Source of the DNA: Symbiodinium natans
Taxonomy: Eukaryota; Sar; Dinophyceae; Suessiales; Symbiodiniaceae
Assembly: GCA_905221605.1 (NCBI GenBank)
Contig: CAJNDS010002412.1
Coordinates: 1,815,386-1,879,385, forward strand
Direction: 5' to 3'
Length of the DNA stretch: 64,000 bases
Numbering within the stretch: the first letter of the stretch is position 1; every line of letters begins with the position of its first letter. Shown piece after piece: positions 29,644 to 37,046 of the stretch. The position numbers and the translations under genes are program-made. The notes under the pieces were generated by a model. It made no database searches. It was not told the DNA's origin and saw nothing but the letters and a program-made list of their open reading frames with translations.

Positions 29644-31443
29644 CACAACTCAAAACCTGCAGAAGGTTCGTTCAGAACTCCTTTCAAACATGGGGGTGCC
29701 GCCTTCCAAGGGGGCCCAAACGTGCACCCCAGAACAGGGTGCAAACTGCCACAAACTCAAAGAACCCTAAACCCTGTGCCTCAGCAAAAACCGACCCGCT
29801 GCCTACGCTCTCCCCGAACCTTGAGCCACAATACACCCGAACCCGAACCCCGCCAACCTCGTGCCCCCCCGAACTCTTTTAGGGTTTAGAGTTTAGGCCC
29901 TAACCCTAAGCCCTAAGCCCTAAACCCTAAAGTTCCCGAAATCACCTGCCTGGGGGACAACAGCAAGTCGACCCCGCAGCTCAGAGAGTTGGAGGTGACG
30001 GACATCCACACCATTGAAGAGGACGCTGCCTGCCAAAGAGGGGGTTTAGGGCTTAGGGTTTAGGGATTCGGGTTGGGGGGAAAAGGGCTTGGTAAGTGTT
30101 GTGCGCAATGGTGTTTACATTCTGGTTGTGGGAGAACGGGGGGCTGATAACTTGGGGTCACCCAAACCCCTTAAACGCTAAACTTTGCCCTAAACCCTAA
30201 ACCCTAACTCTCTGAGGTGCCGGCCTAAACCCTAAACCCTAAACCCTAAACCCTTAATTGAATAAGGCTCTTCGGGTGCTAGGATATCGAGACGCTGGTA
30301 GCATGGTTTCCCTCTTAAACCAAACGCTACTGGAGGGTTTAGGGGTTAGGGCTAGCCCTAAACCCTAAACCCTAAACCTTCAAGCCTAAACCCTAAACCC
30401 TAAACCCCCTACCAGTCTGAATGGTAGACTCCGCAAGCACACACGCCCCTGGCCTTTACAGGTGTCGAAGAGCCGTGGGACGAGACGGCCCAAGGAACTC
30501 TTCCCACTGCCTGGGTTAAAGATATGGGTTTAGGGTTTAGGTTTTAGGGTTTAGGGTTTAGGGTTTAGGGTTTCGGAAGTGCCGTGCTATATAGAGGGCC
30601 CTCAAAAAGGGACGCTAATTCAGAGAACTACCCATATGATGGGGTTCCCGAAATTGGGGTACATTATTGGGTCCTTATTCTAAAGGAATCCTGCAATTTT
30701 CGGTCTATTTTAATTTTTGGGGTCCCCGAGAATTGTCGTCTGCCATAAATGCTGAGGTTTAGGGCTATGGTTATTTGTACCTCCCGCCTAGCTGAACGGA
30801 AGTCCACATTGCAGGGCACATGGCATATTTCGGCACGCGCCCATAACAAACCACAAACAGACACATCCTCCATCCACTCACAAGGGCGTGCACCCTACAC
30901 AAGATTCCAGAGACTTGCCTGTTCGTACATCACCTGGGTGATAGGGTTTCGGGTTTCGGCGCTGACTCTCGTTAAAGCAAATAAGTGCTTAGGGCTGAGA
31001 TTCTGAGATTTTGTTTTTCCTCGATCCTAAAGTGGAAACGACATCCACTTTTCAGGCAATGCATACTCGGGACGACCACGATGTGAATCCCAGTTTCGGG
31101 TTTTTACTTTAAGCTCAGGGTGTAAGGTAGGTTTCGACGCTCAGGCAGGCAAGGCAAATCAGTCAATGTTCGAGGTCAGGCAGCGCCAACCCTTTGTTTC
31201 AACACGCTTTCGAAGCCATCCTAAATCACTAAACCCTAAACGCGTCATCAGTCAGAGCTCCAAACCCGAGAAGGGCAAAAGGACATAGACATCATAGCGC
31301 CCTCAGCCACAAACCCTAAACCCTGCACCCTAAAACCCTAAGCCCTAAACCCACCCTTTAAAGAGGGTGTGGTCCCGAACCGCGTCACCAGAAGGGCCCA
31401 CGATCGCGAAGAACTCGCCCGGCTGGATGCAGAAAGACAAGCC
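13362..31443 (-). CDS. ABC transporter nucleotide-binding domain, split gene
   Basis: A complete ABC ATPase domain is readable over minus-strand mini-exons with matching phases. 31443-31389 reads GLSFCIQPGEFFAIVGPSG. 30510-30460 completes Walker A (GPSGSGKSSLGRL). 30029-29950 gives LFNGVDVR...LRGRLAVVPQ (Q-loop). 29515-29447 gives DVVVFNASLLQNLTFARPGA. 17268-17195 has the signature GLRLSGGERQRLSFARALL. 17027-16994 is Walker B (APQTELLILDE). 16480 to about 16430 is the D-loop (ATSALDAETGELLLE). 15201-15169 is the H-loop (AITHQLKMAKQ), and 15039-14983 gives ADKILVVEEGKISECGTHE. Likely spacer exons lie at 15607-15540 (ESLAELRSDAGASPPAILAA) and 15384-15306 (AAGPDGALARIAVAISGADS). The domain is of ABCB-exporter type: an integral membrane pump using ATP. 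Membrane-domain exons were not identified; 31.9-32.2 kb has candidates. A part between NLTFARPGA and VVGERG is missing from the model. The copia element lies in that intron. Several donors are GC or GA. Confidence 0.85.
14386..14489. mobile_element. Family F MITE-like element
   Basis: Ends GGGGGTTTCCGAAATTAGGGG and CCTTATTCTCGTAAACCCCC are imperfect inverted repeats. Relatives are at 53596-53676 (both ends with TTACGAAAT) and, degenerate, 30645-30740. Confidence 0.55.
14500..14640. mobile_element. Family E repeat element
   Basis: Shares blocks with 32205-32335 and 50320-50495: AGGAGTAACCTA near the left end, AACAAAAAGGGTAA, CTTTTTGGTTTTAAGGGGAT, and AATAAGGGCCTACTC with GGTCCTAG at the right. 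The termini are partly complementary. It is probably another short non-autonomous element. Confidence 0.5.
15804..15990 (+). repeat. 61-bp tandem repeat containing telomeric motifs
   Basis: A unit starting CCACATGGTCACTTTTCTAC and ending in TTTAGGGTTTAGGGTTTAGGG recurs at 15804, 15865 and 15926 with few changes. Part of the unique sequence (GTCACTT..., GGCCCCTCTTAT) recurs near 54053-54110. Confidence 0.85.
17513..17634 (+). repeat. 5' LTR (122 bp)
   Basis: It begins TGTCAATCCAATGAGCCACA and ends TTTCGGATTTTAGA. It is base-for-base identical to the right repeat. It contains a small palindrome (GCGCGCTGTGCGCGC-like) near the 3' side that could act in RNA folding or termination. Confidence 0.95.
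17636..17655 (+). other. Putative primer-binding site
   Basis: One base after the left LTR the sequence TGGTAGCGGAGCCCGCACGG starts with TGG, as needed to pair with the CCA end of a tRNA. It resembles the initiator-Met site TGGTATCAGAGC used by many copia elements. The exact tRNA was not determined. Confidence 0.65.
17675..27328 (+). CDS. Copia Gag-Pol polyprotein with extra enzyme-like domains
   Basis: A single 3217-residue frame starts at the first ATG 40 bases after the LTR and stops 4 bases before the right LTR. Order seen: Gly/Trp/Arg-rich N-terminus (1-320); Gag (about 324-510); zinc knuckle CAGCRRRGHWHKDPEC (614-629, longer spacing than classic CCHC); aspartic protease DTACS (681-685); a poorly folded-looking stretch (about 1005-1360); a methyltransferase-like region (about 1466-1680); an HxD...H...R region (1822-1905); integrase HHCC (H2168, H2173, C2201, C2204) and catalytic D2231, D2290, E2325, a DD35E spacing; reverse transcriptase with ITAAFLNG (about 2748) and VDD (2851-2853); RNase H with D3007, E3097, D3139. 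It should make and integrate cDNA of the element. The two extra domains are discussed in the findings. A better-looking frame overlaps at 20886-21767. Confidence 0.96.
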   Translation: MSSTVSGAPWEPPASFLWGEQLRGDAAVPDVDAVPHPFARPSRPNRDDGGAAPRRPDEDGDVRANGDGEPGEPDPWLNGDPWSQGRVSSERSSGGGEPRHESRQQTSEPWRGTWHSVWRQRADGAWLRCWSQEGTWDSTSAGSEDGYGDYGDGGPLRGPRAGRESGWNHGGNGGWADHLGGDGRRHPGGIDQRHHAGGDSRLPRLQGTGWGPSQGECRTWSDGGMRGGAGCFSEQHGGDLPGCERRGPGARRPGLYDSEGGDGELPYEGDRDRGRDLAGRSAPPPTRDAEHGVLPGPHGKKRGGADHDGVAEEVPNGRGPSERMVVPTFSGTIAEGDDDLGASARSYLRQISAWVKMTRVTKDRQALVLYQHLQGRAWVEAEGLDIDKLATTAGLEYYLDWVKERYLDVQVTQVGRSLSEFFRKLKKKPGQSIRDFVGEYDRAHARLVECGCRLPDLAAAWVFVDRMGLEEAAELNLLASVGNVYDLKRLQQAAIVQDRALRKPWEAQRHGRVEDKGHRREWWGGKRQSALMAGIEEEDDGIDEDHHDEDAEDSPEAVPESVAEELYHAYMSHETAKQRYRDNLKLRGTTGDTSEKLKVIAADRLKAAKQKSFCAGCRRRGHWHKDPECPMNQGRRQQHGGGDGKDGGDLKTSFHTHVVHVTWDLDREKDDGMVELEAITDTACSRSVAGAGWLDLFIEHTARRGTEPVILPNDEQFRFGASRVFRSSYAAILTFALGEAVVEVKVAIVHGELPLLLSRAALAKLGMVMDVAKNRANFDTVGLRDVQLRSTKTGHPAILLVPAQVPNPTGTDPAVWGDTEVKIHLNAAAYMAPRGGDVQGELGKDSAGSFEVHMVSFDQGFGTDEASRDHLHEQQAQQPRGPQVPEPQHALPQRRDLRAPSELQGCPQRASEPQKKASTLFLFYPKKIDPTIKNMLLGDHLNVEAFMTWWKSTPISNDFWLEGENIIVRVHVIPRKTMFTPEGWETKNVDHKAKLLQSLGNIRSTTGISCKTHRDLNPVHGPWRGERQGETYPVLWVGRTLFIRRSFSGIVRPMGAAVPRVLPASHRSHRHGLRAHSTSEEHPPHAEERVDRRGPSPGDHSSDSMDRDRTTCHSAGGTGQSQGLHHGNDPEGTGIYDPRRADRHRHPHWHRAPGEEEPRHHHEDDQRLHAGPQPTGHELRQVQGADVQGCSTGIPALGSGRDGEVRQRLRGPTDVCDVGGKGRGDHADEHVPPGPRDGVGQPVRAGGNGVVGPPERASPEMPPKPRDQGGLHEADATFRQEHEPHDGEGNGERRHQPLWQPGTTLGGCSESQTFGDKDKGTIGSVVDQFHGAGSGGGDDGRDPPFGNEACCAERQGGCSSAKALNSMREGPGDSEGAADKGNHSPLPEIDMMPGTECEDRKIAIHEENGKGADDEMGANTEFEFETAYDDTEFDDAVKYVIGEAVQVPRGCEGMDGSLNGRDNRPLMVEVYAGVGRLGRTFERHGFRVIRVERPTWDLDQLDQRKALLALLHEQRPEVLWCAPDCWLWSAMQNLHGKDAEKKEELLRRREEHHKTHLSFVRQMYIEQEQRGGVGIIEHPYGSLAWSTPSFRDLPGTSCKIDHCAYGSVLPDKEGAMRPFKKSTRLQVTDKEIAEYIQKTCPGGHDHLHLFGGGKGCPSLTKAAGAYQQGFCDVIVGGIILYLQQQEASSEQPRQGARSENPGRGSKAEILRECEEFARKAVIEKDFTYATLQDLVELLPEDKSKRERKAVEKDREKDEMNKDGLAEKCLLGGYWTRGAMGGITNASSDLPWTCRYINMWGRSRMSGSWTSFYLALNKSHAVHTDHHNLRGTMNATTTFGNFAGGSLWVGDVEQHPDRQWRSDDDGVWRTDSSGKVLRGQCIDTKEILYALDPKRPHATQPWTGDRWVLTFYTTRNILKADWTLKERLRSLRFPLKGISAEADHRPKKSIRGQLGRMAKRLGALATWTVLAASTYLEPWQGPAENTVTLLEIGGMDKTFKAIDHGGITAEPIMYEDLLTNRDLGKESIEELHPHTLWIHGERALDTLVEVEEMASLQVSRGKRLVIEAEISHEIWTKSDMVRELLTGDEDIVYVKNEGGNRILEVNGSTREWDEAVTKGDEEAFRVYMVHGENRRETSGPAVRQGSQAISFPGENPVRPEIASALKRLHQNLGHPAESDLTRHLRLAGAGTEVINASKRLRCETCNRCNQGGIPRPASLPTALSFNMVVGVDAFTVVDSTGKKREMMSVYDHGTSYHLVGELKGHSTQAMEETFCEIWAKTFGGPTVLALDLETGLQAGLARFAMWNGTKLRSAAGQAHWQLGATERHNGLWKAIWNRVCDDMNITEVDTALGIAAVNAAKNELRRQDGFSPTQAVYGKDPYVPGDLIDGKDPEQQNHILTTDQQRAREHSIRIAARTAYFRCQGDQRLRRALLQRARVARGEVQVGDLIYFHRKPKNSKEWMWRGPATVIGNENGNVWASFAGRCHLIAPEHIRRATNEEIGTALSMRLTKNDLEKLLEYDPGDPEMYVNEEQHQDEERVGGEMEGEGEPMILQDSFEDSRDHPPPESSPSGQGLPRPAPDDRHDGNVRKKMKGKTPIVQSAHMVRRAKTPRGVEKQLEKELPWSMIPPSQHQAFRDAELKQWMEHVDHNAVQPVDVETSRKILAEKGDRVLPSRFAYRDKNWSKRRKLPDIEWRHKARLVIGGHLDPDLQKGLDTSAPTVSRQGVLLLLQILASRLGDGWGACAGDITAAFLNGEELRRELYIRQPRGGIGNLHPEQLIKLTKGVFGLVDSPHSWWKKLSKEMAEMDVDLPDGDKARLVQCELDPCIFQLCRITEGIPVGEPLAYLAVHVDDLLGIGHKETLGRLKTALSRTFPVDDWEDDLFEYIGSFVEVDREEGEVRVTQTNYTETRLFEVDILPGQLDGDAATQEQRADNRSLVGALSWLAGQTRADLQTGVSMCQQLQKDPTVGDIKFSNVLSRRARQHKEQGVRLRPVRLDDAVLLCYHDAGWANAPQDPEDPFYVLTPEEEEAGRIRDGPFAEKERKAKRGTSKIASQLGGMFFLANREILYGKTEKLSLLDWRSSACDRVCRSTFAAETMGCAGAVENGEYIQLFLETLLKGRLVRRGEPARLHLRYISDCRSLYDHLHKEGVPRVPSDRRLAIDVAAIRQDLRRQGRLAWVPTDRQFADIATKPLKPDVWWKDVTGAVKLPFIEARF
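20886..21767 (+). CDS. Overlapping +1 frame, protein-like (293 codons)
   Basis: This ATG-started frame lies wholly inside the polyprotein frame but is shifted by +1. Its codon usage (mostly G/C third bases) and its protein look authentic: two SAP-like helical pairs (MRKSELIEEAHRLGI; MTLDELIDTATRIGI), a compact FGRYKGLMFKDVPQGYRRWA segment, and a charged tail. The main frame across the same bases yields low-complexity His/Arg/Gly protein. In this frame protein-like sequence extends upstream (AKRIVTSILFMDLGEG at about 20703) but two stops intervene (20784, 20823). It could be a separately translated protein, or the original coding frame displaced by compensating indels. Confidence 0.6.
   Translation: MDSALTPPAKSIHHMRKSELIEEAHRLGITVQTQWTVIELRVILQEERDKAKASTTGTTPKGLASMTLDELIDTATRIGIELPAKKNRGIIMRMIRDSTQDHSQRVMNFGRYKGLMFKDVPQGYRRWAQEEMERSDNASEDLRMFAMWAARAEETMLMSTYHQDPEMASDNPYVPEEMESWDLLSEPARRCLQSQGIREDYTRPMPPSARSMNPTMAKAMGKGGTSPYGNRAPLSEAAPKAKHSATRTRARSDQSSISSMELAVEAETMDEIHHLETRLAVLRDRAGVPPPRP
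27333..27454 (+). repeat. 3' LTR (122 bp)
   Basis: Identical to 17513-17634 and followed directly by TTTAG GG, the second copy of the target duplication merging into a telomere-like motif. The stop of the polyprotein (27326-27328) lies only four bases upstream, leaving no room for a usual polypurine tract after the frame. Confidence 0.95.
27829..27955. mobile_element. Family D repeat element with telomeric insert
   Basis: Shares GGTCATTGTAGTAT, GGGAATACCATTAGTAA and ATTCCGACCCC with copies at 8928-9030 and 63073-63165. A TTTAGGG cluster interrupts this copy between the latter two blocks. Confidence 0.6.
28664..28768. mobile_element. MITE-like near-palindrome
   Basis: A 105-bp near-perfect inverted repeat: the left arm includes TTGGGATGTTCCCCCTTGTG and CCTTCATAGGGATTC, the right arm their complements. 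It would fold into one long hairpin. It lies in an intron of the ABC-transporter gene. Confidence 0.7.
28800..28945 (+). repeat. Tandem pair of a short element
   Basis: Two copies of a roughly 60-bp segment (ATTACCCTCAATTAGGAAGA...TTTTTTCGGGG) stand head to tail after a 15-A run. A related piece occurs near 41810-41890. Confidence 0.6.
29041..29140 (+). repeat. Interstitial telomeric array (TTTAGGG)n
   Basis: About twelve heptamers in an intron of the ABC-transporter gene. Confidence 0.95.
29608..29642. repeat. Poly-C tract (35 bp)
   Basis: Uninterrupted C run, the longest in the window, in the intron between two ATPase exons (29447-29515 and 29950-30029). Confidence 0.9.
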
Positions 31444-31899
31444 CTTCGAGTCGTCCAGGGTTCGGGGTTTAGGGTTTAGGGTTTACAGAGTTTAGGGTGT
31501 AGAAATTCGCGTTTACAGAGCTAGGGTTTAGGGTTTAGCATACAGAGTGTAGGGTTCGGGGTTCAGGATTAGGATTCATGGTCTCAAGGCAGGCTGTCCA
31601 GTTTAGGACTCACACACGAGACTTCAGGGCAAAGGCGGCTGTAGCTGTGCGAATGGCGTGAGAGTGTCACAGACTTCAAGATTTGGTTTAGGGCTTAACC
31701 CTACGTAAACCCAAAACCCTAAACCTTTCCAGGTTCCGGGTTTACCCCCACCTCTTCGTTCGCAGTGGTTTACTTATGTTGTGACAGCTCAGTTCTCACA
31801 AAGTCGTCAATGTCTTCATGAACAACTCTTGGGCCAAAACCCCACATTCAATGTCTGCAGTGTTGTTGCTTGTGCGGTTTAGGGTTTAGGGTTTAGGCT

Positions 31900-31985
31900 C
31901 GGGGGATCTCAAGAAGTCGAAGCGCCAGAAACCCGAAAAGAGCTGCACGATGCAATCCTGTAGAGTCCAAGGCAGATGGCTGTCA
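31900..31985 (-). CDS. Exon, possible upstream part of the ABC-transporter gene
   Basis: Minus-strand frame WFRYDSHLPWTLQDCIVQLF then SGFWRFDFLRSPE, preceded by an AG and with good codon bias. It lies upstream of the Walker A exons on the same strand, so it may be part of the transporter, but I cannot align it to a known segment. A second candidate is at about 32125-32205 (NFHIAQLRNKALVPLSQKKP). Confidence 0.45.
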
Positions 31986-31989
31986 TAGC

Positions 31990-33140
31990 GGAACCACCTA
32001 GGCACATGCGCGGAGTCTCTGGCTCAGAGCTCTGTAAAAAAACACCTGGGACTGAGGTTTCTTAATTGAGGCTGGGTTGATAAGTATGAGGTTAGCATCA
32101 GTCGCCAGTTTGCTCCCTGACCCAGTCCCGATTAAGGGCTTCTTCTGGGAGAGGGGGACCAGAGCTTTGTTGCGAAGCTGTGCGATGTGGAAGTTGCAGA
32201 TCCTAGGCCCAGGAGTAACCTAGCAATAACAAGGGCACCCTTCTTGGTTTTAAGGGGATTATCAAGAGGAAATAAGGGCCTACTCCCGGTCCAAGAGGAC
32301 ATAAGGGCCTATATTACTCCCGGTCCTAGGATCCCAATTTAGCATTAGCTTAGCGACCCCTAGACGGTAAAGAGAAGAAGTCGTTTAAGTGCAAGCACCG
32401 TTTAGGGATCAATCCTTACGGAGTCCTTACATCCGATGAATTTGGCAGAGCAATTTAGTGGGCGTGCACGCATGATTCTTGCAGGATCAGGATTCGACCT
32501 TTTTGATTGTCGAGGTCATATCTTAGATATCCATTCCACACATGCCACGAAAACGGCTTCAATCGCTGAATTTGAAATGGGTTTCTTGCTTATAGGGTGC
32601 ATGGCGAAACGATTCTGAGTTTTTGGCCCCAAGAGCCTGCAGGGGCTGTAGCCTTGAGCCAGAGACTGCAGGGCCTGGGGCCTAAACTTGAGACTGGTAG
32701 GGCGTGGAGCTTATATGCTAGAGGCCCTAAACATATAAGCCAGAGAAGGGCCCCCCGGCAATAGACGGCCCAGGGCCCAGGGAGGGGATTGAGTCTTTGG
32801 AAGCGATTATTAAATATGAGATTGACACTAGTAATCGTAGTAGACACTGCCACAACATTTCAACCCGCTGATCCTCTAAAGCCGCACCAACTGGATGGGT
32901 GTGTTGGCCGCTGGGCACTGAGGATGATGCACGTCGCGGAACTCCACCAGCGGGCAGCCTGGCGGTGTTCAGGGCCTAGGGATCTGTTCCGTCCTGCTCC
33001 TTTCGCCCGCCCTTGCGGTTTTTGTTGCAGAGAAACTATCCAGGGGCTGCGTCAGCCGCAAATGGAAAGCTGGGTCCGAATTTGCAGCTTTCGGATGCCT
33101 TTTTGGTGTAGTTGGCTGCTGCTTGCTCTGTCAGCAAGCA
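31990..33140. other. Mostly unique DNA, one repeat element, no firm gene
   Basis: Contains the family E element at 32205-32335, where a left block is duplicated. A plus-strand open frame 32436-32618 (60 codons, ends LIGCMAKRF) has no recognisable feature. Telomeric motifs are nearly absent from 32.0 to 35.2 kb, unlike the rest of the window. Confidence 0.4.
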
Positions 33141-35200
33141 GTTCAAAGGAGCATCATGGGCATCAGTCGCGCAGGGCCTCTCCCTCAGGCGATCAGTGAG
33201 ATCCGGGCCTTTCCGGTGCAGGGGTGTTGGAAGCCCATGCAGGTGAGGGAAGCATCATGCCTCTCCAGCGCAGGCGATCAAGCATCCGTGGGATGGAGCC
33301 TTCCCAGCTCAGGCGGACAGGCGAGCCTCACGAGCATCAGTGGGATGGGGGGCCTTTCCAGCTCAAGCAGGAAACCGAGCATCATGGGCATCAGTGGGAT
33401 GGGGGCTTTCCAATCCAAGCAGGGACAGGGAGCATCAGCATCACTGCGTTTCCGGCACAGACGGGCAAGCGAGCATCATGGGCATCAGTCGGCCAGGTCC
33501 TTTCCAGCGCAGGCATCATCATGTGCATCAGCGGGCTGGGGGAAGGCTTCCCAACCCAAGCAAAGACAACGAGCATCATGAGCATCACTGGGGCAGGGCC
33601 AAAGCGAGCATCATGGGCATCAGGGGGATAGGGGCTCTCCAACCCAAGCACGGACAAAGAGCATCATGAGCATCACTGCGGCTGCCCATGATGCTGGAAA
33701 GGCCGCATCTCTGCTGGAGAGGCCCTGCCCCAATGATGCTCATGATGCTCCCTGTCCCTGCTTTGGGTTGGGAAGCCGCAACGCAGCACACTGATGCCCA
33801 CGATGCTCGCTTGCCGGCCTGCGCCGGAAAGCACCTGGCCGACTGATGCCCATGATGATCGCTTGCCCGCCTGCGCCGGAAAGGACCTGGCCGACTGATG
33901 CCCATGATGCTCGCTTGCCCGTCTGTGCCGGAAAGGTCCCCCCCCCCGCTGACCCACGACGCTGGAAAGGTCCCATCTCAGTGATGCCTCCCTGTGCTGC
34001 AGAGGCCCTGCCCCAGCGATGCTTATGCTAGGGTTGGAAAGCCCCCAGCCCCACCGATGCCCATGATGCTCGCTTGCCCGGCTGCGCCGGAAAGGACCTA
34101 GCCGACTGGTGCCCATGATGCTCGTTTGCCCGCCTGTGCCGGAAAGGTCCCCCCCACTGATGCCCATGATGCTCGCTTGCCCGCCTGCGGCGGAAAGGAC
34201 CTGGCCGACTGATGCCCATGATGCTCGCTTGCCTGTCTGTGCCGGAAGGTCCCCCACTGATGCCCATGTGCTAGAAAGGCCCCATCTATGCCTGTGCTGA
34301 AGAGGCCCTGCCCCAGTGGTGCTCATGATGCTCGCTTGCCCGCCTGCGCCGGAAAGGACCTGGCCGACTGATGCCCATGATGCTCGCTTGCCCGCCTGTG
34401 CCGGAAAGAAAGGTCCTGGAAAGGCCTCATCTCGCCTCATCATCTGTGCTGGAGAGGCCCCGCCCCCATGATGCTCATGATGCTCCCTGTCCCTGCGTGG
34501 GTTGGGAAGCCACAGGCCACTGATGCCCATGATGCTCGCTTGCCCGCCTGCGCCGGAAAGGACCTGGAAAGGCCCCGCCCGCTGGCCCCGATGTTGGAAA
34601 GGTCCCATCTCAGTGATGCCTCATCGCCTGTGCTGAAGAGGCCCTGCCCCAGCGATGCTTATGCTAGGGTTTGAAAGCCCCAGCCCCACCGATGCCCATG
34701 ATGCTCGCTTGCCCGGCTGCGCCGGAAAGGACCTAGCCGACTGGTGCCCATGATGCTCGTTTGCCCGCCTGTGCCGGAAAGGTCCCCCCCACTGATGCCC
34801 ATGATGCTCGCTTGCCCGCCTGCGCCGGAAAGGACCGGCTGATGCCCATGATGCTCGCTTGCCCGTCTGTGCCGGAAGGTCCCCCCCCCCACCGATGCCC
34901 ACGATGGAAAGGCCCCATCTCATGATGCTCCCTGTCCCTGCTTGGGTTGGAAAGCCCCCCAGCCCACTGATACCCATGATGCTCGCTGGCGATGAGGAAT
35001 CAATGATATGGGGCCTTTGCCAGCACCATGGGCATCAGTGGGGGGCACCAGTGGCTGGGGGCTTTCCAACCCAAGCAAAGACAAAGGCGATCAGGCATCA
35101 GTGAGATGAAGCCTTCCCAGCTCAGGCAGATAGGCGAGCCTCACGAGCATCAGTGGGATGGGGGCCTTTCCAGCTCAAGCAGGAAAAGGAGTTTCCAGTG
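33140..35200. repeat. Minisatellite with inverted blocks
   Basis: Units of roughly 50-60 bp built around GAGCATCATGGGCATCAG and GGCGCAGGCGGGCAAGCGAG. They run in one orientation at 33140-33680, in the opposite orientation at 33690-34985 (as CTGATGCCCATGATGCTCGC), and again in the first orientation at 35025-35190. Larger blocks repeat too: about 34010-34270 resembles 34655-34880. Open frames across it, up to 311 codons on the minus strand, are a by-product of unit length. Confidence 0.9.
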
Positions 35201-35990
35201 GGGGCGGGGCGTTTGATTTCTATTTCGGCTCACAGCATCCTGCTTGGATGCGTCAGGAATAAAACCATGTGCTTAGGTTGACCCTTTTAAGCCCTACTCG
35301 ATCTAGGGTTTAGGGTTTGAGCTTGGGGTTATAAACTAAGGCTGTCCTAGAAATCCTAAACCCAGAGCCCCGAAAACAGCAAACCTCACAAGCAGAAACA
35401 CCCCCCACACTCGCAACAGATCTTAGATCACACGGAGAGCCCTCTCCAAATACCATCTAATCAGCCTCCCAGCCTCAAACCCGAACAGACGGACGCCCGC
35501 AGAAGTTCGACTTGAAACCCATTGAATTGAACCTTTGAACCCTGATTGAAGCCTACACCCTTCTTTTTTGGGCTGAGAACCAGCGCTGATTTCTGGCTCA
35601 TTACGAGGCCAAGGAGGGGGTCAGCGTGCATGGGCCTCAACGCACCAAATTTGCGAAGGAAAGTTCCATGGCCCCTGAATGTGGTCCCTGACCTCCTTTA
35701 GGGTTTAGGGTTGAGGGTTTAGGGTTTAGGGTTTCGGGTTGAGGGTTTAGGGGTTATACTTGGGGAAGACAAGGGGTCCCCACTAAAGGGACCATGCAAA
35801 TACCCTAAGGAACCCCCCCCAAATCCTACGCCCCAGCAATCCTGCACCAAAGCCCTGCACCTGTCAACCCAAACCCAAAACCCTACTACACGGACAACGC
35901 CCTTCACTTTTGCATCAGACAAATCCAAAAACCCTTCTTGCTGAACCCTGAATGCTAAACTTAAACCCTAACTGAACCCTAAAAACCATT
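35200..35990. other. Repeat and unique spacer, no gene seen
   Basis: Contains a TTTAGGG/TTGAGGG run at 35695-35760 and otherwise unique DNA with only short open frames. Confidence 0.4.
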
Positions 35991-35996
35991 GATGGT

Positions 35997-36072
35997 TTAC
36001 GGGTGCGACACGCCTGGAGCCGCCGCAGGTAGGTTCGTCAGCACCTTGGCCGCAGAGTCCGCATCCAGCTGC
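35997..36072 (-). CDS. Exon ending in stop or GTAAAC donor
   Basis: Minus-strand acceptor (TTTTTTGAAG) then G and 25 codons: QLDADSAAKVLTNLPAAAPG then VSHP and TAA. The same bases form a GTAAAC donor (CACCC|GTAAAC), so it may be internal. Helical Ala-rich sequence with strong codon bias. The gene is unknown. Confidence 0.45.
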
Positions 36073-36984
36073 CTTCAAAAAATGCCAGGGTTTAGGGTTT
36101 TGAGAAGCCCTGAGTTTAGGGTTTAGGGTTTAGGGTTTAGGGAAGCCCGGACAACAGTCGTAGTGCTGAAGGGTTTTGGGGTTCGAGGACTTACATGGGG
36201 GGGACAAAGAGTGTTTATAGCTTGTTTCCCACCCGCAGAACGGGCTTAGGATTGCAGTGGCGGCCTTTGGGGTTGAAGAGTTTGGGCGGTCTGGGAGTTT
36301 AAGGGTTTAGGGTTTAGGGTTTAGTAGTTGACTTCTGCTTACAGTTAGGACTATGTAGGGTGCATGGGGGATGATGAACTTGGCAGATCAAGTGGACATA
36401 CTACAATTTCTGCCACTTGTCCCGCTTGCCCCACTTCACTTAGCGCACTTGCATCACAAGACTTCTGGCGGCGCTCTACAAAAAAAACCGTACCAGTCTT
36501 CAAGCACGTAACCGGGAATCTATCTTCGAGCCCTCTAACCGCAAACTACCTCAACCTGCCTAAACCCCGAATAAACCCACCCTACACACCAAACCCCACC
36601 AAACCCCTAAACCACCAAAACTCCTCCCTGACGAAACCCTTTTTGCAAAGACCCTAAAACCCTAAAACCCCAAAACCCCAAAACCCCAAAACCCTAAAAC
36701 CCTAAAACCCTAAACCCTAAACCCCAAAAAAAGAAGCGATGAATAAAAAACCACAAAGAAAAAACCTGAACCTGAACTCCTCTTGGCTGCACTTAGGAGG
36801 GTAGCAAAAAAAAGAAACTTTTAGCTGCCTTATTAACAAACCCAATAAAGCCAAAAAGGCTAAAGATGTAGAGTTACAGTAGAGCACCACAAACCTTAAA
36901 CCCTAAACCCCTAAACCCTAAACCCTAAACCCTAAACCACCGAGTCAAGATGTAAAGTTACAGTAAAGCACCACAAAGTCCTAA

Positions 36985-37046
36985 GCCCTTGCCTCCGCTC
37001 CAGAGACTCAGCAGCCTCCAACTCGGAGGTGGGGCGGTTGAGCAAC
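36985..37046 (-). CDS. Short exon, helical protein
   Basis: Minus-strand acceptor CCCTCAG then a frame reading LLNRPTSELEAAESLERRQG. Acidic helix, good codon bias. It may be in the same gene as 35997-36072. No recognised family. Confidence 0.45.

Noticed and set aside
33673-34608. A 311-codon minus-strand frame with repeated HHGHQSARSFPAQAGKRASW-like units
   Set aside because: It is the translation of a minisatellite. Several frames on both strands are open for the same reason, and there is no start context or splice support.
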